Shown: positions 6,621-14,347 of the stretch, piece by piece | How positions within the stretch are numbered: the stretch's first letter is position 1 | Layout of the letters: every line of letters starts with the position of its first letter | Origin: JAWLBW01 sp041687475 | GTDB lineage: Bacteria; J088; JAWLBW01 | Length of the DNA: 22,040 nucleotides | Assembly: GCA_041687475.1 (NCBI GenBank) | Contig: JAWLBW010000036.1 | Location: 1-22,040 of the forward strand | Direction of reading: 5' to 3' | Position numbers and translations under genes: made by a program | The notes under the pieces: generated by a model | What the model saw: only the letters and a program-made list of their open reading frames with translations | Database searches by the model: none | What the model was told of the DNA's origin: nothing

Positions 6621-7286
6621 GTGCGCGTCGATTTGCATGTACACCTGAGCCCCTACAGCCGCAGCAGCGATTTTCCGCTCGAGGCCTGCGCCGCGGCCAT
6701 TCAGCGTGCCGGCCTTCCGGTGGCGACCGTGACCGACTACGGCACGTCCGAGGGCGTCGAGGCGCTCGAACGCCGTGTGGGCGGGGTCATTGTGGTGTTC
6801 GGTGTCGAAATTTCGACCCATGAAGGCCAGTTTCTCGTTTACAGTTCCGACCGGAAGTTCATTCGCCATCTTCCCCCACGCATTCGCACGCTCGACCACC
6901 TGCCGCGGCGCGACGATGTGGCCGTGATCTGGGCGCACCCGCGCATGCCGTGGCGCAACGGGTGGCGGGCGCCGTTTCCGCGACAGCCGCTGACGAAATT
7001 CATTTACGAACGCGTCGATGGCGTCGAGTTCTATAACGGCGCCATGCTGTCGATGGCCGGTCGGGGCGGGGTCGAGCCCAATTATCACGACGAGCTGCGC
7101 GCGCAGGTCGAACAGTGGAAGGTGGCCGCCGTGGGCGGCAGCGCCTGTCAGACCGAAAGCGGCTTTCTTTCGGCGTGGACGGTTTTTCCCACCCTGCGCA
7201 ACACCCAGGATTTCATCACGGCCATCAAGGACCGGGCGGTCAAGCCGGGCGCCGTCGTTTCACGCCCCACGCTGGCGCTGGTCTGA
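6621..7286 (+). CDS. PHP-domain protein with degenerate metal motifs
   Basis: A 221-residue stand-alone PHP (polymerase and histidinol phosphatase) fold. Motif I is intact (DLHVHLSPYS, His6 and His8), as are VEIST (Glu63) and WAHP (His106). Motif II, normally T-D-H, reads TDYGT, so its His is Tyr40. Motif IV, normally G-S-D-A-H, reads GSACQ (173-177), losing both Asp and His. If these alignments hold, the usual trinuclear metal centre is incomplete and catalysis may be altered. I placed the start at GTG 6621, immediately before the first PHP strand. A TTG start at 6585 would overlap the -35 box of an excellent promoter and add an unrelated 12-residue leader. CoaE follows 96 bp downstream with its own Shine-Dalgarno sequence. 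Substrate unknown. Confidence 0.85.
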   Translation: MRVDLHVHLSPYSRSSDFPLEACAAAIQRAGLPVATVTDYGTSEGVEALERRVGGVIVVFGVEISTHEGQFLVYSSDRKFIRHLPPRIRTLDHLPRRDDVAVIWAHPRMPWRNGWRAPFPRQPLTKFIYERVDGVEFYNGAMLSMAGRGGVEPNYHDELRAQVEQWKVAAVGGSACQTESGFLSAWTVFPTLRNTQDFITAIKDRAVKPGAVVSRPTLALV

Positions 7287-7382
7287 GAACGCCGGGGCAA
7301 GCAAAGGCCCGTTCCACCCATTGCCTGCTTCGTCCGCCCGTCGATGACCCCGATACTTTGCAGCAAGAATAAGGATGAGTGA

Positions 7383-7982
7383 ATGCACGTATACGGCCTG
7401 ACAGGCGGAATCGGAAGCGGTAAGAGTACGGTCGCGCGCATGCTGGCCGACAAGGGCGCCGTCATCATCGACGCCGATCGCATTGCCCGCGAGGTCGTGG
7501 CGCCGGGTTCCGACGGACTGGCCGAAATCGTGACTTCCTTTGGCGAAGACGTGCTCTTGCCGTCGGGCGAACTGAACCGCACGCGCCTGGGCGAGCTGGT
7601 GTTCGCCGCCCCCGAGCGCAGAAAGACGCTCGAGGCCATTACCCACCCGCGTATCATGCTGCGCTTTGCCGAGGAAATGCAGAAGGCCATGGCGGCCGGA
7701 GCGCAGGTGCTCATGCTCGACGTGCCCCTGCTGTACGAAACGGGCAACATGGTGGGCATGGTCGAAAAGGTCGTGGTGGTGTACGCCCCCGCCGAGACCC
7801 AGATCGAACGGGTCATCGCCCGTGACGGCCTTCCCGAAGAGCAGGTACGCGCCCGCATGGCCGCGCAGCTCGACCTGGAAGAAAAGCGCCGGCGGGCCGA
7901 CTACGTCGTCGAGAACACCGGCGGTCTCGAAGCGCTTGCGAAGCAGGTCGACGAACTGTGGCCGCTGCTCAACCGACCATGA
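7383..7982 (+). CDS. coaE: Dephospho-CoA kinase CoaE
   Basis: CoaE phosphorylates dephospho-CoA at the 3'-hydroxyl of ribose, the last step of coenzyme A synthesis, in the cytoplasm. The 199-residue length is normal. The P-loop GGIGSGKST spans residues 8-16, followed by the conserved IIDADRIARE segment (29-38). Then come ITHPRI and DVPLLYET, which line the CoA and lid regions. The C-terminal part, including RRRADYVVENTG, is typical. The ATG at 7383 is preceded by AAGGATGAG, a good Shine-Dalgarno sequence. The stop at 7980-7982 overlaps the end of the convergent trmB gene by 14 bases. Identity is secure. Confidence 0.97.
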   Translation: MHVYGLTGGIGSGKSTVARMLADKGAVIIDADRIAREVVAPGSDGLAEIVTSFGEDVLLPSGELNRTRLGELVFAAPERRKTLEAITHPRIMLRFAEEMQKAMAAGAQVLMLDVPLLYETGNMVGMVEKVVVVYAPAETQIERVIARDGLPEEQVRARMAAQLDLEEKRRRADYVVENTGGLEALAKQVDELWPLLNRP

Positions 7983-8931
7983 TGCCGTCGAAGTAGCGGG
8001 CCAGCACCCGTTCCTTGGCCGCAGTGTAAACAAAGTCGCCGGTATTTTCGACGTCGAAGATCAACCGGGTCGAATCGTCGGGGGCGGGGGCGACCACGCC
8101 GTGCAGGTAGTCGCGCAGGGCCAGGCCCTTTTCGACCAGCAGCACCTTGACGCGAACGGTTCCGTCGACCAGTTTGGGACCGAGCGGTTTCACCACGTAA
8201 TGGCCGTCGATGTGCACGGGTTCGCGCATGCGATCGCGAACCTCTTCGAGCGAAAGCGTGCCCAGATCGAAGGGCTTGAAGTTGGTGTAGGCAATATCGT
8301 AGCGCGATGCCTTCATGCCGCGCGCCTTGCGGAAGGCCAGGTAGAACAAGGTCTTACCCATTTCCTTCCACTTCTCTTCGTATCGCGTCTCAAGCCCCTG
8401 CCAGCCGCGTTCGTTCAGCCAGGGCGAAGAGTAGGCGTTGGCGAGTACTTCGCTCTGCGAAAGCGATTCGTATGCAAGCTCGGCATATTCTTCGACGTCG
8501 GTGGCCAGATACAGGTAGCCTTCGGGCGCCAGTCTATCTTCAACGAGGCGCACGAATTTCTCGTCGAAGTGACGCCGCTTCTCGTGTCCGCGCTTGGGCC
8601 ACGGATCGGGAAAGTTCACGTACACGGCCTGCAGGCTTTCGTGGGGAACTGTCTCGTACAGCAGCCCCTTGGCGTCGGTGGTCAGAAAGCGTATGTTGCC
8701 GATGCCCTCGCGCATGGCCTTTTTCGCCGCCTTGCGCAGAAAATGGCCGGCAATGTCGATGCCGACGAAGTTTTCCCGCGGAAAGCGCTGCGCCAGGGTA
8801 AGAATGAATTCGCCGCCCCCGATGCCGATTTCAAGGTTCAGGGGATGGTCGTTGCCGAAAACGGCGTTCCAGCCGCCGGCCGCCACGACCTGACCCTTGC
8901 GCAGAACATTGGTGAGTTGTACGGTTGCCAT
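7969..8931 (-). CDS. trmB: tRNA (guanine-N7-)-methyltransferase TrmB with C-terminal extension
   Basis: TrmB methylates G46 in the variable loop of tRNA using S-adenosylmethionine. The SAM-binding motif EIGIGGGEF lies at 34-42 and the acidic VGIDI at 56-60. The family signature NFPDPWPKRGHEKRR (106-120) is complete, and so is the C-terminal T-x-YE-x-K-x4-G block (182-192). At 320 residues it is about 100 longer than common TrmB. Residues from about 205 to the end form an extra beta-rich domain, such as has been described for the Aquifex enzyme. The ATG at 8929-8931 follows AAAGGGCTC and a strong promoter. Its 3' end overlaps coaE by 14 bp, convergently. Family identity is firm; the role of the extension is unknown. 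Confidence 0.93.
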   Translation of the reverse strand: MATVQLTNVLRKGQVVAAGGWNAVFGNDHPLNLEIGIGGGEFILTLAQRFPRENFVGIDIAGHFLRKAAKKAMREGIGNIRFLTTDAKGLLYETVPHESLQAVYVNFPDPWPKRGHEKRRHFDEKFVRLVEDRLAPEGYLYLATDVEEYAELAYESLSQSEVLANAYSSPWLNERGWQGLETRYEEKWKEMGKTLFYLAFRKARGMKASRYDIAYTNFKPFDLGTLSLEEVRDRMREPVHIDGHYVVKPLGPKLVDGTVRVKVLLVEKGLALRDYLHGVVAPAPDDSTRLIFDVENTGDFVYTAAKERVLARYFDGIMVG

Positions 8932-8954
8932 GAGCCCTTTGTCGAAAATCGTTC

Positions 8955-8984
8955 ATTGTAGAGAAGACGACCTCGACATTTCAA
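8955..8984 (-). promoter_or_regulatory. Sigma-70-type promoter of trmB
   Basis: On the minus strand, -35 TTGAAA (8979-8984), an 18-bp spacer and -10 TACAAT (8955-8960) precede the trmB start by about 23 nt. That leaves room for the AAAGGGCTC Shine-Dalgarno region. Confidence 0.75.
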
Positions 8985-9139
8985 CCTGCAGTGCCCGGAC
9001 ACCTCTGCGACGTGATGAGCGGTACGAGCTGGCGGTGCCTACTTCCGCAACGATGAGCCGGCGGGCAGGGCGCCACGGATTCGTCGTCGGCGCTCGGAAC
9101 AGGCGCTGCGAGCTGCACGCCCGGCCGCTTATGGTTTGA

Positions 9140-9153
9140 CGTAGACCTCTACG
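9140..9153. promoter_or_regulatory. Short palindrome upstream of the GMC dehydrogenase operon
   Basis: CGTAGA-CC-TCTACG is a perfect 6-bp inverted repeat. It lies 30 bp before the extended -10 element of the downstream operon, in the position of an upstream operator or activator site. The block CCGGCCGCTT is also duplicated around it (9121-9130 and 9171-9180). No regulator is assigned. Confidence 0.35.
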
Positions 9154-9179
9154 CCGTCTTCGACTTATGGCCGGCCGCT

Positions 9180-9188
9180 TGCTATAGT
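9180..9188 (+). promoter_or_regulatory. Extended -10 promoter, predicted leaderless start of the GMC dehydrogenase operon
   Basis: TGC-TATAGT forms an extended -10 (TG at 9180-9181, hexamer 9183-9188). Exactly 7 nt separate it from the ATG at 9196, and no Shine-Dalgarno sequence is present. No good -35 is visible, as expected for extended -10 promoters. Confidence 0.65.
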
Positions 9189-9195
9189 ATCGGAC

Positions 9196-9708
9196 ATGCC
9201 CGCCGCGCTTACCCGTCGCGCCTTTTTTCGTTTTTCCCTCGAACGGCTTGCCTTTCTGACCGTAGCCGGACAGGCTGCGGCCTGCACCCGGTACGTTGCA
9301 CCGGGCGCGCCGCTGGCGTTTCTCGACGCCAAGGGGGCAGGCGTGCTTCGAGCGCTGGTCGAAACCATGGTGCCGCAATCGGCCCTGCTCGACGTGGCCC
9401 TTGCAGAAACTTCGACCATCGAACGTATCGATCGGTTTCTGGCCGAAGGCGATCCGTTGGCCTCGCAACAGCTTCGCATGCTGTTGACGGGGCTCGAGCA
9501 TTATCCGCAACTGTTCACGACGCATTTCGTACGTTTTACGAAGCTGTCTTCGGCCACGCGCATCGAGCTGCTGGGAACCTTCGCCGACAGCCGGTTCTAC
9601 GCCAAGCGCATGATATTCACGGCGCTCAAGTCGGTGGTCTGCAATCATTATTACGCCGACAGGCTCGTGCAGGAGCGGCTCGGCTACGCACCATCCTGCC
9701 GGTTCTAG
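9196..9708 (+). CDS. Gluconate 2-dehydrogenase subunit 3-like protein (Tat signal)
   Basis: A 170-residue small subunit of the family found beside GMC-type flavoprotein dehydrogenases. The N-terminus carries a twin-arginine motif TRRAFFRF (6-13), then a hydrophobic stretch ending at Ala-Ala-Cys30, which could be a weak lipobox. The body (about 45-165) has the family's helical pattern, with conserved LVETMVPQ near the start and FYAKRM and NHYYADR toward the end. It is followed after only 3 bp by the large flavoprotein subunit. In related dehydrogenases the Tat signal on the small subunit is thought to carry the signal-less flavoprotein across the membrane folded; that is inference here. No cytochrome c subunit lies nearby. 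The ATG at 9196 lies 7 nt after an extended -10 element. Confidence 0.82.
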   Translation: MPAALTRRAFFRFSLERLAFLTVAGQAAACTRYVAPGAPLAFLDAKGAGVLRALVETMVPQSALLDVALAETSTIERIDRFLAEGDPLASQQLRMLLTGLEHYPQLFTTHFVRFTKLSSATRIELLGTFADSRFYAKRMIFTALKSVVCNHYYADRLVQERLGYAPSCRF

Positions 9709-9711
9709 CCC

Positions 9712-11244
9712 ATGCCCATTTTCCGTGCCGAAGACATTCGTGACGATCTGCACCTGACGGCCGACGCCGTCGTTGTCGGAAGCGGCGCCGGTGGGGCGGT
9801 GGCGGCCCATGAGCTGGCCGCGCGCGGTTACGACGTAGTGCTGCTCGAACGCGGCGGCTACTACATTACCTCCGACTTCAAATCCGATCCGCAGTGGGCT
9901 TTCGAGCACCTGTACGCCCATCGGGGGGTTACGCCGACGCTCGGTATTCCACCCGTGCTCATTCCCTACGGCGAATGCGTAGGCGGAAGCACCGTCATCA
10001 ACTCGGGCACGGTTTTTCGAACGCCCGCGCGAATCTTCGACCGTTGGCGCGACGAACACCGGGTCGAGGGGCTCGAAACCGAATCGCTCAACACCTGGTA
10101 CTCCTATATCGAACAGAAGATTGGTGCGACCGAGAGCGTGTGGCCGGCACTGGGCGAGTACAATAGGGTTCTCGAGCGGGGCGTGAAGGCCCTGGGGCTC
10201 AAAGGTGGTCCGCTTGTGCGCAACGCCCCCCATTGCATGGGCTGCGGCGTTTGCGTGTTCGGCTGCCCGACCGGTGCGAAACAGAGCATGCTGGTAACCT
10301 TCGTTCCGGCGGCCGACGCTCTCGGCGTGCGGGTGTATGCCGAAGCGGCGGTCGACCGCGTTCGTATTGAAAACGGTCGGGCCGTGGGGGTCGAGGGAAA
10401 TATCGTCGACCGTGCCACCGGGCGCGTGCGGGCGCGCCTGCGGGTCGATGCCCGGGTGACCATCGTGGCGGCCGGTACCTTCGGCAGCCCGGTTCTTCTG
10501 GCCGCCAGCGATGTGCCCGATCGGGGCGGTCACATCGGCCGCAACCTGAAGGTGCACCCGGCCGGGGGCGCCATTGCCCGCATGGCCGACGATGTGTTCG
10601 CCTGGCGCGCCATTCCCCAAGGGTACAAAGTCGACCAGTGGGCCGACGACGGCATCATGCTTGAGGGCGCCTTCGGACCGCCCGAAGTCATCAGTCTGCT
10701 GGTGCCCGGCTTCGGGGCCGAACTGCAGGAGCGCATGGCGGCCTACAAGCGCCTGGTGTCTTTCGGGCTGATGGTCGAAGATCGCGACAGTACGGGCTCG
10801 GTCACGGGCGTACGCAATCGCGCCCCGATCATTCGCTACCAGCTCGGTAAGGACGATAAGCGCCGCCTTCTTTTCGGGTGGAAGAAGGTCATGGAAATTC
10901 TCTTTGCCGCCGGCGCCGAAGAGGTCTATCCGTCCATCCGGGGGTTCGACGTGTTCCGTTCCGCCACGCAGATTCAACAGGTCGACGAAAAGGCGGTTTC
11001 ACGTTCCGACCTGACGCTTTCGGCCTATCATCCCATGGGCACGTGCCGCATGGGCCGAGATCCGGAGAATGCCGTCGTCGACTCCTTCCTCGAAGTGCAC
11101 GGCACCCGCAGGCTTTTCGTTACCGATGCAAGCGTCTTTCCGACGGCGCTCGGGGTGAATCCGCAGGCCACCATCATGACTTTCGCCGCCCGCACGGCCG
11201 ACTACCTGCATCGCAACCGCGAAACGTATTTCCGGGCCTCGTAA
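9712..11244 (+). CDS. GMC-family FAD oxidoreductase with 4-Cys cluster motif
   Basis: A 510-residue glucose-methanol-choline family flavoprotein, probably the large subunit of a periplasmic alcohol, sugar or polyol dehydrogenase. The FAD dinucleotide fold is at GSGAGG (23-28) with Glu46 at the end of the second strand. The C-terminal GMC domain has HPMGTCRMG (440-448) and the closing GVNPQATIM (481-489); His440 and Asn483 are the likely catalytic pair. Between the domains, CMGCGVCVFGCP (Cys175, 178, 181, 185) has iron-sulfur-like spacing, seen in a subset of this family. There is no signal peptide, so export would depend on the Tat subunit encoded 3 bp upstream. There is no Shine-Dalgarno sequence before the ATG, so translation is probably coupled. 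Substrate cannot be assigned. Confidence 0.88.
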   Translation: MPIFRAEDIRDDLHLTADAVVVGSGAGGAVAAHELAARGYDVVLLERGGYYITSDFKSDPQWAFEHLYAHRGVTPTLGIPPVLIPYGECVGGSTVINSGTVFRTPARIFDRWRDEHRVEGLETESLNTWYSYIEQKIGATESVWPALGEYNRVLERGVKALGLKGGPLVRNAPHCMGCGVCVFGCPTGAKQSMLVTFVPAADALGVRVYAEAAVDRVRIENGRAVGVEGNIVDRATGRVRARLRVDARVTIVAAGTFGSPVLLAASDVPDRGGHIGRNLKVHPAGGAIARMADDVFAWRAIPQGYKVDQWADDGIMLEGAFGPPEVISLLVPGFGAELQERMAAYKRLVSFGLMVEDRDSTGSVTGVRNRAPIIRYQLGKDDKRRLLFGWKKVMEILFAAGAEEVYPSIRGFDVFRSATQIQQVDEKAVSRSDLTLSAYHPMGTCRMGRDPENAVVDSFLEVHGTRRLFVTDASVFPTALGVNPQATIMTFAARTADYLHRNRETYFRAS

Positions 11245-11261
11245 CCCTTCATACTATCTTT

Positions 11262-14200
11262 ATGCCGCATACCTCTTCCGGCTCCGAAGTGCTCGCAACG
11301 CTGCTTTCTCCTTCCGTCGTCGACGCCATTCTCGAGCGCTTGCCGCGCCTTACGTCCGATGCCGACGCAGCCCTTACCAACGGCGAGCGATGGGTCGAGG
11401 CCTACATCAACGAGCAGGGGGCCGCGCCCGCCGTTCTTGGCCATCTTGATTGGCTCTTGCCGGTTTGGGCCAGCGGCGCGTTTCTTCCCCGGCTGATGGT
11501 GAGGCGGCCGTGGTTGTTCGATTCGCTGGCCAATGCCGGCGAGCTGCCGAAGCGTCGGCCCTGGGAAGCTTTTCGTGACGAAATTCTCATGCGTACCGCG
11601 CCCCTGCGTGATGCGGCGGCGGTTGCCGGCACGCTGCGAAATTTCAAGACCGAACAGATTTTTTCCATCGGCGCCCGTGACCTGGCCGGCCGCATGGACC
11701 TGCTCGACGTAACCTGGGAGCTTTCATCTCTGGCGTCGGCCTGCGTCGAAGCGGCCTACCGTTTTCATCGGGCCGAGCTGGTCCGTCAATTCGGCGAGCC
11801 GTTGACCGCTGCCGGTAGCCCTGCCGGTTTCGTCGTGCTCGGCATGGGCAAGTTGGGCGGTTGGGAGCTGAATTTCTCGTCGGACATCGACCTTATCTAC
11901 CTCTATGAAGAACAGGGGCAGACCGCCGGCGGCGAAGCGGGCTCGACGGCAAACGTCGACTTCTTCAGCCGCCTGGCCAAAAAGATCACATCGGCCATAC
12001 ACGACGTGACGGAAGACGGCTTTGTCTTTCGCGTCGACCTGCGTTTGCGCCCCGAGGGTAATTACGGGCCCATCGTGAATTCGCTGGTTGCGGCCGAATC
12101 CTACTACGCAAACTGGGGCCAGACCTGGGAACGGGCGGCCATGCTGAAGGCCCGACCCGTGGCGGGCGACATTGAATTGGGCGACGAGTTTCTCGCCTCG
12201 CTGACCGGTGTCATCTATCGGCGCTATCTCGACTATGGTACGGTCGAAGACATCAAGCTGATGAAGCAGAAGATCGACGCCAACCTGTCGCGCAACGTAC
12301 ACGGGGCCTGGGACGTCAAACTCGGTCGCGGCGGCATTCGTGAGATCGAATTCGTGGTGCAGACCCTGCAGCTTATTCATGCCGGCAAACAGAAGCAGCT
12401 TCGGACGCGTCAGACGCTCGAGGCGTTGAGCCTGCTCGACGAACTCGAACTCATCGATCCTGAAGATGCCGTGGCCCTGGCCAGGGCATACGACTTTCAC
12501 CGCAGGCTCGAGCATCGGCTGCAGATTGAGCACGAGCGCCAGACGCAGCGACTTTCCGATGAAGACAGGGCGCATCGGCGCATGGCCCGGCTCATGGGCT
12601 ATGACGACGAAGACCCCGATGCGGCGCTGGCCCGCTTTCGCCAGGACCTCGGCATTCATCGCGACGCGGTGCAGGATGTGTACCGGCGGCTGTTCGAAGA
12701 ACCGGAAAAGGAAATTTCCGAGGGGGTGAATCCCCGCATTCTCGCCGTGACCGAAGGCGAGGGAAATGACGAAGAGCGTATCGCGGCCCTGCGTGAACTG
12801 GGCTTCGACGACCCCGAAAACGCCCTCGAAATCATGCGGCGCCTGGCCGGCGCACGCTACGTGCGCCGGCTCGATACGAAGGGACGTCGGTATTTCGAGC
12901 GAATCATGCCGCTGTTTCTGTCCGAGTGCGCGGCATCGCCCTCGCCCGACCTGGCTCTGGCCCACCTAGAAGATTTCATGGGGCGCGTCGGTGGCTTCAG
13001 CGCCTATCATTCGTTGCTCGCAGAAAACCCGGCCACGCTGAAGTTGCTGGTACGGCTTTTCGGCATGAGTCCCTTCCTTTCGAAGTTTTTCATTCGACAC
13101 CCCGAGTTGCTCGACCAGCTCGTGCTCTCGAGCTATGCCATGCCGGTGAAGAGCGCGGCCACGATGAGGGCCGAGTTAGAGGCGGCTCTGTCTGAAACCG
13201 AGCCGGAAGACGAAGAGGCCCAGCTCGATATTCTGCGCCGTTTCAAGAACACGGAAATGCTGCGGGTGGCGATGAACGACGTTGAGGGCGAGCTTGATCT
13301 CATTGAGGTCACAACGCAGCTTGCCGACCTGGGCGACGTGGTGCTGCGTGCGGCCATTCGCATCGCCCGGGCATTGATTGAGCGCCGGCACGGCGTCATT
13401 CCCGGTTCGCAGCTTGTGGTACTGGGCATGGGCAAGTTCGGCGGGCGTGAAATGAACTACAGTTCCGATCTCGACCTGATTTTCATTTACCAGGGCGAGG
13501 GCGAGTCGTCGGGCGAGCGTTCGCTGGGGGTCGGTCAGTACTACGCCAAGGTGGTGCAGCGACTTATTTCGACGTTGACCCTGGCCACCCGCGAGGGGGT
13601 GGCTTATCCCATTGACACGAGACTGCGTCCGAGCGGCAACCAGGGCGCCCTCGTGACGACCATGGCAGGGTTCGAGAACTACCACCACTCGGTGGCCGCG
13701 ATCTGGGAGCGGCAGGCGCTTATCAAAGCCCGTCCGATTGTGGGCGACGAAGAAAGCGCCGTGCACGTGACCGAAGTGCTGCATCACGCCGTGTACGAGC
13801 GGCCGTTGACCGACGAGCAGGTGAGCGAGATACTTCGCGTACGTCATCGTATGGAAAAGGAGATAGACCCCGAGAACGATTCGCGGTACAACATCAAGAC
13901 GGGAAGGGGCGGTATCGTCGATATCGAATTTCTCGTTCAGATTCTCCAATTGCGCCATGGCGGCGAGTACCACACGCTGCGTACACCGAACACCTTTGCG
14001 GCGCTTGGCGAGCTGCACGATCTGGGCCTGCTCGGGAATGACGACTATCAGATGCTGCGTGATGCCTTTCTGTTCCTGCGCAGGCTCGAAAACCGGATGC
14101 GCGTGCTGCAGGACAGCGCGCGCTCGAACCTTCCCAAAGACCCCGGGGCGGTCGAAAGGCTGGCCCTCAGCATGGGGTACGGACGGGGGGCGAGCAGGGG

Positions 14201-14288
14201 CGAGGCGGGGGCTTTACTGCTGAAAGAGTTTGCAAGGGTACGGGAAAATGTGCGAGAAATATTCCTCAAGCATTTTGAAAATCATTGA
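11262..14288 (+). CDS. glnE: Bifunctional glutamine synthetase adenylyltransferase/deadenylase GlnE
   Basis: GlnE adenylylates and deadenylylates glutamine synthetase in response to PII and glutamine, so it sets ammonia assimilation. The 1008-residue protein has the expected duplicated nucleotidyltransferase architecture. The N-terminal adenylyl-removing domain carries GMGKLGG (194-200) and SSDIDL with Asp208 and Asp210. The C-terminal adenylyl-transferring domain carries GMGKFGG (722-728) and SSDLDL with Asp736 and Asp738. Each is followed by VDLRLRPEGN or IDTRLRPSGN and by a GRGGI(R/V)(E/D)IEF block. Both halves look intact. The start at ATG 11262 is 17 bp after the flavoprotein gene; a longer in-frame extension would overlap that gene and was rejected. 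A weak -10-like element (around 11250-11257) lies just before the start, so it may have its own promoter. Confidence 0.97.
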   Translation: MPHTSSGSEVLATLLSPSVVDAILERLPRLTSDADAALTNGERWVEAYINEQGAAPAVLGHLDWLLPVWASGAFLPRLMVRRPWLFDSLANAGELPKRRPWEAFRDEILMRTAPLRDAAAVAGTLRNFKTEQIFSIGARDLAGRMDLLDVTWELSSLASACVEAAYRFHRAELVRQFGEPLTAAGSPAGFVVLGMGKLGGWELNFSSDIDLIYLYEEQGQTAGGEAGSTANVDFFSRLAKKITSAIHDVTEDGFVFRVDLRLRPEGNYGPIVNSLVAAESYYANWGQTWERAAMLKARPVAGDIELGDEFLASLTGVIYRRYLDYGTVEDIKLMKQKIDANLSRNVHGAWDVKLGRGGIREIEFVVQTLQLIHAGKQKQLRTRQTLEALSLLDELELIDPEDAVALARAYDFHRRLEHRLQIEHERQTQRLSDEDRAHRRMARLMGYDDEDPDAALARFRQDLGIHRDAVQDVYRRLFEEPEKEISEGVNPRILAVTEGEGNDEERIAALRELGFDDPENALEIMRRLAGARYVRRLDTKGRRYFERIMPLFLSECAASPSPDLALAHLEDFMGRVGGFSAYHSLLAENPATLKLLVRLFGMSPFLSKFFIRHPELLDQLVLSSYAMPVKSAATMRAELEAALSETEPEDEEAQLDILRRFKNTEMLRVAMNDVEGELDLIEVTTQLADLGDVVLRAAIRIARALIERRHGVIPGSQLVVLGMGKFGGREMNYSSDLDLIFIYQGEGESSGERSLGVGQYYAKVVQRLISTLTLATREGVAYPIDTRLRPSGNQGALVTTMAGFENYHHSVAAIWERQALIKARPIVGDEESAVHVTEVLHHAVYERPLTDEQVSEILRVRHRMEKEIDPENDSRYNIKTGRGGIVDIEFLVQILQLRHGGEYHTLRTPNTFAALGELHDLGLLGNDDYQMLRDAFLFLRRLENRMRVLQDSARSNLPKDPGAVERLALSMGYGRGASRGEAGALLLKEFARVRENVREIFLKHFENH

Positions 14289-14304
14289 TTCCTGACGCTA
14301 TAAT
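14275..14304 (+). promoter_or_regulatory. Sigma-70-type promoter of the DnaJ-like/ilvE operon
   Basis: -35 TTGAAA (14275-14280), an 18-bp spacer and a consensus -10 TATAAT (14299-14304). The -35 overlaps the last codons of glnE. The predicted start near 14311 leaves a leader of about 37 nt containing GAGGGGGTGA before the ATG at 14348. Confidence 0.8.
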
Positions 14305-14347
14305 GAGTAACGCTCGCGACACCGCGAGGGGGTGACCGGATATATTC

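Noticed and set aside
8953..10977. 674-residue open frame on the minus strand opposite the GMC dehydrogenase genes
   Set aside because: It is a shadow frame: high GC3 removes stops on the opposite strand. It has no recognisable domain, while the plus-strand frames have full family motifs.
10878..11261. N-terminal extension of GlnE into the preceding gene
   Set aside because: It would overlap the GMC coding region by over 360 bp in another frame, and its translation is unlike GlnE.
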